From positions 700,795 to 759,085 of the forward strand of contig NW_003122411.1 of the NCBI RefSeq assembly GCF_000003605.2: a stretch of DNA of 58,291 nt, read 5' to 3'. The first letter of the stretch is position 1. Every line of letters begins with the position of its first letter. Made by a program: the position numbers and the translations under genes. The notes beneath the pieces are model-generated. The model made no database searches. It was not told the origin of the DNA and was given only the letters and a program-made list of their open reading frames with translations. Below, piece by piece: positions 13,201 through 25,200 of this stretch. This DNA comes from Saccoglossus kowalevskii (Eukaryota > Hemichordata > Enteropneusta > Harrimaniidae).

Positions 13201-16200
13201 CCAATTGCACTCTAAAAATGATCCCAATTAAAATATCTCAAGAAATCGTAAATTATGTACATTTCATTTTAAAAATGCAAAAACAAGTCAATCAACACAT
13301 TGCAAATTTCTTTGGCGGGAATATTTTAATACCAAACTTAGTCAACAAACACTAATAATAATTCATGTTTAATTAATCTTTTTCCTAAGAACAGAACATC
13401 TGGGAAGAAACTTGAGAATGAAACCTACCGATTCACGTGAATGTTAAAACAAAAACTAAAAGTAAAGAAAGAACAAATAACCTTAGCAAAAAACATCATG
13501 TGATAGAAAAAAACTATCATTTCCATTTCCTCTATATCACATCAGTAGATTTTCACAGGAAAGAATATGTGATCATAGCCAGCAAACCGTTTAGAAGCAC
13601 GTACCCTCACAGCTATTATGTGGCAATAAATTTAAGGAGGGAAATTTAACCTATCAATGATCAGTTATTTTAATCACTATTTTGTTCTTAATGCCTCATA
13701 ATCGAAGTAATCAAACTTGACATGACTTTAAAAAAAAAAAATCAGATACAAAATGGACATTCAGTAATATATTAAGTAGTTATATATCACTACAATCTCA
13801 AATTTACCAATTGGAAAGAAAAAAAATGCATAATAATTTTAAAAGAGATGTTAAACTCTTATATCATATTTTGACAGAATGGGCAAATGTAAATGGATAT
13901 TTTATCTACCGGATTCCCGAAAAATTTAAAATCATCGGTCTATTTTTGTACTGATCTATACCTAGCATGTATTTATGAGATGGTTGCCGTTATACCTAGG
14001 CGGTCCTGAATTAAAAGGTCGCAATGAGGGTTACAACCTTTAACCTACCGTCCATAACTCCCGTCAGATCTGCTGGGACTCCTTTATTTAAACAGTAATG
14101 ATCAATGCGATTAAGCATGAGAAAAGTGTCTAAAAATGTTGGTGAATTATTGAACCCGAAGGCTGATACACATCTATTAGCCAATCAAATGCATCGACAT
14201 GTGTATACACAATATCAGTCAATGTATTCAAATTATTGGTTAGCCAATCAGATGCATCGATATGTATGTACACAATATCAGTCAATGTATTCACATTATT
14301 GATTAGCCAATCAGATGCACCGATATGTATGTACACAATATCAATCAATGTATTCAAATTATTGATTAGCCAATCAGATGCACCAATTTGTATGTAGACA
14401 ATATCAGTCAATGTATTCAAATTATTGATTAGCCAATCAGATGCACCGATATGTATGTAGACAATATCAGTCAATTATTGATTAGCCAATCAGATGCACC
14501 GATATGTATGTAGACAATATCAGTCAATGTGTTCAAATTATTGATTAGCCAATCAGATGCACTGATATGTATGTAGACAATATCAGTCAATGTGTACAAA
14601 TTATTGATTAGCCAATCAGATGCACCGATATGTATGTACACAATATCGGTCAATGTATTCAAATTATTGATTAGCCAATCAGATGCACTGATATGTATGT
14701 AGACAATATCAGTCAATGTATTCAAATTATTATTTAGCCAATCAGATGCACCGATATGTATGTACACAATATCAGTCAATTCAATCAAATTATTGATCAG
14801 CCAATCAGATGCACCGATATGTATGTACACAATATCAGTCAATTTATTCAAATTATTGATTAGCCAATCAGATGCACCGATATGTATGTACACAATATCA
14901 GTCAATGTATTCAAATTATTGATTAGCCAATCAGATGCACTGATATGTAATTAGACAATATCAGTCCATGTATTCAAATTATTATTTAGCCAATCAGATG
15001 CACCGATATGTATGTACACAATATCAGTCAATTCATACAAATTATTGATCAGCCAATCAGATGCACCGATATGTATGTACACAATATCAGTCAATTTATT
15101 CAAATTATTGATTAGCCAATCAAATGCACCGATATGTATATACACAATATTAGTCAATTTATTCAAATTATTATTTAGCCAATCAGATGCACCGAAATGC
15201 ATGTACACAATATCAATGTATTCAAATTATTGGTTAGCGAATCAGATGCACCGATATGTATGTACACAATATCAATGTATTCAAATTATTGATTAGCCAA
15301 TCAGATGGCCCCTATTAGTGATTGTAGCATGCTGGCATAAAATAAAATGTATGGTTTTATTTGGTAAAATTTAATTGTTTCCACTTGAAAAGAACTAAAA
15401 CTTTATTACAAAATATGGAATAATGATCATCTTGAAACGCTAGTGTAAAATGAAAAGCAGTCGCTTGATATGGGGCATTGAATAAATATAGGAGTGGCAC
15501 AGGAGGAAGAAGAAGAGAGGAGGGAGAGGAAAGACATTTAACAAAAAGGCTTAGATACTGCAAGCTCAATTACAAGGCTAGGTAAAACCATAGTACAGTG
15601 TAAGTCAAGCAAACAACTCGGCATAATCCATCATACATAGCTGACACATCACAAGTGTGTACTTTAGCAGAGTGAACTTCTGCCGGTATCAGGACACATG
15701 GTCAGAGTGAGAGAGTGTAGAGAAGAAAAAAAAACAAAAAAAAAAACGTCCCACTCCACTCCTTTCATTCCAGCATGATACATCACCCAACTGCCCCTGG
15801 TGACGCATTTCCCCTTTTCTGAAGTAGCAAACGAGCGAGTCCGAACCCATCCCTTCCTGGTATCAATAAAAAATAACCCCTACTTAGGGACACTTATTAT
15901 CATGGACTTGAACTGTGTGGTTACTTGGGACAACCGTTATCCGGCCAAATATGTTCATTCCACCTGCCAAGTTTCAGCTACTAAATCTTCATTAATATTT
16001 AATCTCCTTATTAAAGGTCATTTTCAAGTTTAGATGGCATTGATAATAAAGATATAGAGAGGGTCAACACACACACAAAAAAAAACCCAAGGTTGACAAC
16101 AGTGCAAAAATATAACAACACATAGCAATGATCATACGCGGCTTAAAGTGGTTTGGAAAACGACGTTATATCATATGGCCCTGTGAATGCTGTGGCATGT

Positions 16201-19200
16201 CTATTTCACTATTATTAAACATACTCATTCATTCTGCGGGTAGTTTAATTTCCATAGGTAAATTAAAACAATGACATGTGGTTGGATTTGAGACTATAAC
16301 ATACTGGGGAATAAAAAACCATCACTGACAGCAGGTCTACGAATATTATTTAAAGTCGGATGCCAATGTTGGCAAGTTATTAGAAGAGGGATAACGACAA
16401 GTGGGATAACGACATCTTTTTCTTTTTTATATTGATGAGCGATGAGAGCAATATGAACAGAATACGACAATTCCCCAAAGCTGAGGAATTTGACACGCTG
16501 CTGTGACGAAAAAAGAAATTAGTTTTATTCTCTCAAGAGATTGAGAATGGTAAAATAAAAACGAGGAATGATGCCGAGGTGCAATTCTTGTACATGATAG
16601 ACCAAAATGTACCCTACCATGATCTGCCACCACACCCACTCCCTCCCTTCTTCCACTCGACTAAAAATCAACTAAAAAGATGTCTATTTTAAAGTCAACA
16701 ACGTTCGACTGAAGCATCCAAAATGGAGAAACAGTGACGTCACTTCAAAAACATGAGCGGGTCAAGTTTGTCGCTACTTCCACTGTTGATCAAAAAACAG
16801 ATGTGTTTCCAAGCGTTGCAGTTTCAATGACATCATTAGACTGAATAAACAATGTCGAAAAAAAAAAGAGAAAAAAAAAACAAGCAGCCTCTCGGCTGAG
16901 ATAGCTCCGCTGTTAGCAATGCACATTTCAATTAAAGAACTGAAGACATCATTAGAAAATGAACAATATGAATAGTATCAAAGCAATCGGACTTACAGTT
17001 TTTAACAAGAAGTCGAAAATATCACTTTCTACCAAAAATGACAAAAATATTCACCAAAATTAGAGAATTGAAGATATCACAAAATGAACAAATCTGAGAA
17101 AGGTCTACATGTAGTATCTATATATGTAATATCAAAGCAATTGAACTATTGGTTTTTAACAAGAAGTCGAAAATATCACTTTTTACCAAAAATGACAAAA
17201 ATATTCACCAAAATTAGAGAATTAAAGATATCATTACAAAATGAACAAATCTGAGAGAGGTCCACATGTAGTACCTATATATGTAATATCAAAGCAATTG
17301 GACTTGCGGTTTTTAACAAGAAGTCGAAAATATCACTTTTTACCAAAAATGACAAAAATATTCACCAAAATTAGAGAATTAAAGATATCATTACAAAATG
17401 AACAAATCTGAGAGAGGTCCACATGTAGAACCTATATATGTAATATCAAAGCANNNNNNNNNNNNNNNNNNNNNNNNNNNNNNNNNNNNNNNNNNNNNNN
17501 NNNTATATGTAATATCAAAGCAATTGGACTTGCGGTTTTTAACAAGAAGTCGAAAATATCACTTTTTACCAAAAATGACAAAAATATTCACCAAAATTAG
17601 AGAATTGAAGATATCAACATGAAATGAACAAGCCTAAGAGAGGTCTACCCAAGGTACATATACACCAAGTATCAAAGCATTCAGGCTTGTAGTTTTCAAG
17701 AAGAAGTCGAAAAAGTTAAATATTGACATGGACGACGACGGACAAAGTCGACAGCGGAGCTAAAAAAAGAAGACGGCAAATGTTGAGACACACTTATAAA
17801 AGACAAAAAAAAAAAATGTTAACACAGTGTGTATGCGTTGAAACTGATATTGGATTGTTTCTTTTTATTGGAGAGGAAGTAAACACCGATATGAACTTGA
17901 TAAAACTGAATAGGTTTCACCACTGTCATAAAAATGCAAAAGTTAATTGATTTGTGTGACTGGGAGAGTGTCTTAATGCATGATTGTCCGCTTAGTGGAC
18001 GTTTCTCAACACAGACTCTTGGCTTTGAGAAACAAGGTAAACTAATTTGTGTCTCATAGCTTAGGTAATACAAACATCTCATGAGTGAAGTATGTGTAAG
18101 ACAGCACACTGAGCCCATGATTAGTCCCCTGAACAGATCAAAATGTTGCATTTCTCGACAACTGGTCGGCCTCTAGAGTCGGACAGGCTGCAAATGGGTG
18201 TTGTCGCCGACTCGGCCACGCTGCACACATAAACTGTGATAACTGCACACACTTCAAGATGAAGGAAAAAATAATCGCTCATGTTTTATCAAAACAGTAC
18301 ATGTCATCACCATGACGACCGGCATCAGTGTGACAAAGATGGATAGGGGACGCTGGGACCTGGCAGCCATCTTTGTTCACTTGCAATCCTCTTATTTTCA
18401 GGGCTACGCTGGATACAATCCATTAAAATACAACGCTGACCCTCCCCCCACCTAAAGTCTTGTTGCGATGAAGCACCACAAAGAGCGAAAAATTTGGTTC
18501 ACTAAATGAAACGGTCATGATGCCTAACGGTGTATCGAATTAAAAAAGTAGAGGGGGTGGGTGACAAATGTAATTAGAATGAAAGCGAGTAATGCAGTTA
18601 AGTGGGAAAACAAGCAGTTAAAGGAATCTGACCTCGTGATAATAGCACTGCCAATCAGAGCAACGGCCGCGGGACATAGTCTTGTTTTGTAAAGAGACAA
18701 AAACAAAAGGACAGGTTAAACATATTTTGTTGGTACACAAACTGTGTTAGCCTATCTGTAGAAATGAAGCATACTACCGTTGAAAGGGGCCACCCACAAC
18801 AGACTAACAATAGCGAGGTGTCAACCTCGTCTTTTCAGACCTCATGCTACAATATCCTGGGGGAGCGAATTTGAACACTGGAATGTTGGTTTTAAAAGTA
18901 AAAAAAAAATGAAAAAAAAAAGAAAGAAAAATAAGGAATTTACAATAACTCGGTTTTGTATTCAGTTAACTTAATTTCAATGACATGAAATGAAAAAAAA
19001 CATTTACTCCTGGCATTATATTTATCCGTAGCAACATTTTCAAAGCTCAATGTCGAGTCAAGTACTTGAAACAAACATACAGCTAGTGTTAGTGCTAAAT
19101 TAAAGACAAGCAGTTCTGATAAATCAGATAGCATTGGTAACTTGAATAATACCTGTCAATCACACCTCTTGCTTCGAACCCTACCCTTTTTAATTGGTTC

Positions 19201-22200
19201 TGCAAGTTGACCCTAGAATATTTACAGGACAACAGACCCTGGATCTAGAGGGTACAGGGATCAGTCCCCCCCCCTCCCTCCCCCCTGAGCGAAACCTTGG
19301 TAATTCGTTACTTTTCAATATTTTTGGATCAGTTATGTAACAAAGGGATTTATCTGAGCTTTAAGTGAAGTGAAGTGAAGAGCAGTTTGGTGGAAAGCTG
19401 AAAGAATAACCGCTGAACGCAATGATATTTGAGCCGATTGGGAAGGCAGCTAATTATAGCTCCCTGCTCGTGTCTAAGAGCACCCTGCCGCAGTGAGACA
19501 GCAACAGGTGAAATGGACATTTAATCTGTCCCGCTTTAATGGCTTGCAATACATGAAAACTTAATCCTGTTATTGGACAGAGAGTAATGTTCCAGCGCTT
19601 GTTTTTTTTATTTCCAGATACAATTTACCCATGGCCGCGAATGCAGCGAAGGGGGATTGCCACCTACTCTGATGGATGAATGTCCTCCCTCCCCAACGAA
19701 CTCATCTGCAATGCACATGCTAATTTCACATCAATTTCACAACCTCCATTGACAAACACAGGTGCCTTGAAATGCCTAATTACCTAGGTTACGACAAACA
19801 AAAGAAGGCATGTACGTGCAGCCGATTTAGCGCTGACAAAAAAAATAAGCAGAACAAAAACACCTCGAAATAGTAGCCTCTTATACCATACGGGAATGAA
19901 AAAAAAAATAAGACAGAATCACTTTTCACTAAATCACCCCATAACAATTTGTATTTCGCAGTAGCTCTGGAGTAGGAAAGCTCAATAAAACTCATTTTAC
20001 GTCACGTTCACAGCATGCCACACACGTACGCGATTGAAAACGCAGACAATATGGTCTGTTTCACAACATGCATGCCTGCATGTAACCCATTTATAGGAAG
20101 ACTTAGTTAAAAAAAAGAAGCCTTATAGCAGTTATAGCTCAAACTGAACCTACGTAATCAATGTTGATGTCTAACAAGGTGTTCCCCCTAAACAACAAGC
20201 TGCCATTCCATATTGACAGTAGTTGTTTACAGGGTCACTTTGAAATGCTTTGGTACACACAATTTAACAGACTTCAACGGGTCCATATCTGTAGTAGGTA
20301 AACTGGAGTGATTTAGGGCATTGATCAGTTTGTACACTCTCTCAACTCTAGCAATCCCCTCTGGGGAATTGAAAATAAATGGTTAGAAACGTCGCAATAG
20401 CAAAGCAGGCAGTTGAGGCAAAATAAAAAGGCTTGTTCTATGTGGGTAACTAGACCACGCAGACATTTTAGCATGATCGGAAAGATTTATTACTTTTCAA
20501 ACCGATCGGAAAACAACAATGTTTACTCTCGACCAAGTATCACACGTTTTTAAATATTTGACGATCCACCTGAACTTACTGACCTCCAAAAATCCATCGT
20601 ACTTCACATGGCTTTAAAATATACTATCAATATGGAGAATAGAAAAAAAAAAAATACACCCAGCCATAGACGAATTTATTCAGCTCGGTTGCGAGTAGAC
20701 TTAACATAAACATTGAAGAGTCCGTCTAAGTTTGACTAAGACTCGTAGGCAAGTTTGACTACGATTTGCAGATAAAGATGTGGACAGAGAACACAATCCA
20801 TGTATATTCAAACACAGACTGCAAATTTACAACAATCGCTCTGGTAAACATTTACCACGAGCTCACATGCGATGATAAATTAACCACCAATAGAAGTCAA
20901 TTTACGAGGATAACCCGATTTTTTAGTCAGTCGTACCATGGTGTGAGGCATTGATGTAGGGTAGTTTTAGGAGCGAACGGATTACAAATGAAATGATTTG
21001 TGTGTCTACAAGCTCAGTAACACGAAATTGTTAATTCTATGGTGTACCAGCAAACAGCCCCCTCACAGGTCAGGAAATAAAACTTTCTAAATGTTACCAA
21101 TAGGTGGCGCTATGACAACCATTCCGCATCAACCACCTGTTGGAGTCCACTTACCCGCAATGCCATCTCATTATTGTTTTTGGAAGACGTTCCTTCACTG
21201 GTTTTTCGCAGAAAAGCAAGCTCCTGTTCAAGTTTCCGACACTGAAAAAAACAAAGAGAAATAAACGCATATTTTTAAAAACATGATCATTAGGTTTTTC
21301 ATCACTCGGTGGCAGCATAAAATCCGAATTTCCAAGAACTGTGCAAAACAGGATGACTACATCAAATATATACATAGAAAGAATTTTAACAAACCACATA
21401 TTCTTAAGACATCTAGTAATATTAACAGAATCAAGATAAAAAAATGTTGCTACATTGTTTCGTTTCTATCACAGTACCCCCCCCCCCCCCACACACACAC
21501 AGTGGTAAAAAATTTACTGAGTTCTAGAAGCTACCAAAACTTGTAGCCCTTTCAATGATACACATCAAAATATTTCATAGCTATGAGGAGAATGTTCATT
21601 CAGGGTGAACTACTGGGATGACGAACATGTTTGGCAGGCTTAATCGTAGTAATCCGGCAGCAATGATGACTTCAGGATGTCTGGAGATCGTTATCAGATT
21701 GGATGCCTGACTCATGCAATTGTCAAGAGGGTGACGCATGCCGGTTGCTGAACGTGGGATGGGCATAAGGGTGGTTGTTCATTCCGTAATTGCAAATAAA
21801 CAAAAGGCTTGCGTTTATTTAAAAATGACATATATATACATTTTTTTTATATATACACATGTGACTTGTATAGCAACAATCAAAGTTCATCATAAAGACC
21901 TCTATTGCTTACATCACATGCGTACTGTAGGCAAATCAGCTGACAGCGTTGTTGTTCAGCACAGGTTTGCATGAAAACTTTGACAAGTTGTGTCACATGA
22001 TCAGGTGCAATATGTTTTTTTTTCAACAATTATGAATGAACAACGTTGAATTACTAGACATTTTCACACAAATAAAAACATTAACACTATGTCTTTTTCA
22101 CGAGCATGTCTTTTTAGCGAATTTAGCGAAAGAACTAATTTAAAATGTCGCTAATAACTTCATTATAAATTCAAAATGGTGGCCAAACAACGTCTTTTTC

Positions 22201-25200
22201 TCCACACACACACTTTGTAAACAACACAGAAAACGTAATAATCAGGAGCGCCTCCTTATTACACTTGACAGTTTTTCTTTGTTTTTATGGAGGTGATAAC
22301 TGCGCATTTGTTTTGGCAGGCGACAGACAAGTATTGTGAAAACAGGAAATCAACAAAGACAAGAGAGATTATCTAAATCAATATTTCGCTAATACGTCAT
22401 TTTTACCACAATTTGCTAAAATAGTATGTCGCTTTTTCGACATGTTTTACAGTAGTTGGGGTTTAACAAGAGCTTTATGTGTTGCACTTTGTGTTCGTAT
22501 TTGATCTGTTCCACGTGTTTCATGCACAAGTTGATCACAGAGGTGCGTCTGAGGTCAAAATAATTCGTAATATAATGATCTAGCAAATAAAAAGTTAGTT
22601 TATACCCACTTCTATTAATTGGGGATGCAACTTCTAATGGAGCAAATGTGGTATGTCAGTTCAGATATCGTAATTTTGACAATTGCTATTCAGCAGTAGC
22701 CACTAATGAAGAATATGTTTATAGATAAGAAAGTTAGAAGTAAAAAAAAAACAGTTGAGGTGACTATATCAAGTTATACCTTAGCCAAAGCGACATCTCT
22801 CTCATCTAAAATTGCTCTCATCTCTTCAGACGTGATGCGTCTCTTTCTGTCTCGAGTTAGTTCAATTTTACTCATGATGACATGGCCGTACTTATCGACG
22901 TCCTCACTGCCCTCTGCCTTGGTAAGTCTGCACAATAATTCACTTAAACTCTGTAAAAATAATAAGTCAAGATTATATATAAATGTATGATCTATATTTA
23001 GTGTGTAGGTTCAGAGTGAGGGTTAATGCCACTACAGGCGTGTCTACACCCGGTAATTCCATGAATGACAAAGCCTTGCAAGATATAATGCAGATATAGT
23101 GCAAGGATTCTTGCATAATATCTACACAACACATGATGTGTTTACCAATAAATGATGGTGAAACGATAATAAACAACAATATGGCAGACAAACGTGATAT
23201 ACTGTACTTCCCCGGTCATAAGACACCCAGCCCCACCCTTTTATTTTTTGCCATTTAATGAGTTGAAGACTTCCTTGGTTCTGTGTTCTGATATTACTCA
23301 CGATGAACCCAATGTTGCAATACTTAAGTAATCTCTCTCTAACGACTGGAAGCAGGTAGCTTGTGAAACAGTCAAGCCATGAAACCTGATCATTGTTTTT
23401 TCTTTTCCAAATAGCGTCCGTGAATGGTGTGAGTTAAACTACATGTACCATGAATGGAGTGTGAATGGATAAATATGCTTTAAGGTGAACTTGTTGATGC
23501 TGTGACAGGTGTTAAACACTTCCTGCACACTCAATTGTGAATCGCCATTTTTTGTTTTTTAAAATGTTATCATTTTTTTCATCAAAATCAGTGCTAATAG
23601 AACATATTTTAATATCATGGTAATTCACTTTCGCACTTCGTTAAAAAATGCTCATTGTATATTTCCAGAGAAAGAATCAGTACGACAAAGTATTTTGATT
23701 GGTTAATAGCGGACTTGACCCAGAGGAAGTAATGCTTTCTGCAATACGTTCTAATATAAACAAAAAATGAAGAGAAATATCTACCGTATCCACAGGATTC
23801 AGGTCTTCGTCTTTGGAATGTATTTCAGTGAAAGAATCAGTAGCGTCTCTAGCTTCCTCAAGTCTCCTCAGCCTCAATATGGCTTCATCTCTCTCCTCAT
23901 TTGCCAGCCGTAACCTGGCCATCACCGCCTCCTCCCTCACTTTAGCTGCTCTGTACAGTTCCTCGATTAGGGCTGCAGGTAAAAATGACATTGACATTAT
24001 AGCCAGAATATTTCCAACAAATCCTACACCTATTTATTACAGTCCAAAAAAAAAAATCACTAACAGACTAGAAACATGAAATACCATGTCTCTAATTGCT
24101 GTTCCTTTAAAAGTACAAACAAGTTATAGGGACATAAAATGTATACATAGATTTATTGCATACAATAAACAAAAGAATAGATTACATCTATCTGAGAGGG
24201 CGCTATACACACTTGTCAAAGTAAAATTGACATACCTGCACTTTTAGCATTTATCTCAGCTTCATTGGAAACCTCTGACAAACTCTTAGCAATCTTCAAG
24301 CTTTGGATCTCTTTTTCAGCTTCCATCAATTGTTCTGAGAGCTGTAGAAAAATCAGATTTATCTGTTAAATTAAGATGCATATATTTGATGCTTATTTAT
24401 ATTTCGACATGCAAATATCAGGGAGGGACAAAGATGATATTTAGAAAACTTTGCACAAAAGATATAAAAGGGTTATAATCATTTTAGTTATAAGTATCAG
24501 CAATGTATAGACACAGTGCCTGTTGAATTCCGTTGTTTTTTCCCATGGTGCAACATTTTACACATTTTAATGAATTTTTCTATAATTTCCTTGTTAATTT
24601 TGGATCAAATGGACATAATTTTCCATTACTTACAGAATTTGATCAAAAATTTTGAAGAAACAACTGGGAGGAAAAAAATGGGTGTATTTTGTGAATGACA
24701 ACACAGTTGACTTAGGCACTCAACAGCTTTGAAACAAGGCAAACAAAATGTTAGTGGGGTTACATAAATGACACAGACTGAAATGTGTTACAGAACAAGT
24801 AAATTAGATTACTGTCAAAACAAAATTGTTTCTCATTATAGGAGAAATGTCTGTTTCAGTTAAGGACACCTTTACCTTTCTATTGAGTTCTTTAGCAGCA
24901 TCTAGCTCCTCCACCAGGAACGGTAGTGTGGTCTCCAAATCTGACACCTGAATAACATTTACACTTGGGGTGGACTTTTCGTGAGGTTTTTCGGGAGAAC
25001 ATTCAGCAGTGGCTGGGGACTTCTGAGTGCTTTCCATTGGTCCACCTTGAGGTCTGAACTCCCCTTCTGGGAAGCTTCTGTTGGGAGACTGGTTTTGCCA
25101 CGTTCGGGAATCGTGCATGTGGCTCACCTCCGGTGGACTATGAAACGGACCAGGGATTGTTTGATGCATGGGACCTCCTCTATTATAGTAATGCTTGGGG

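Larger units (their letters stand above)
15311..21154. other. MIPOL1 intron 8, second part: repeats plus unique sequence, no gene
   Basis: Contains the tandem-bearing element with the gap (16880-17766), a compositionally balanced unique block at about 19390-19800 and forkhead-like heptamers at 20224, 20520 and 20844. No convincing exon. Confidence 0.6.
22951..24875. other. MIPOL1 introns 4-6: nothing beyond splice signals
   Basis: The three non-coding parts (22951-23784, 23973-24235, 24342-24875) show no recognisable repeat family, RNA gene or extra exon. Confidence 0.5.

Noticed and set aside
14130-15296. Repeat 'proteins' on both strands
   Set aside because: By-product of a 63-bp minisatellite whose unit is a multiple of three.
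17398-17622. ORF spanning the N run
   Set aside because: Runs through the assembly gap and tandem repeat units; not a gene.
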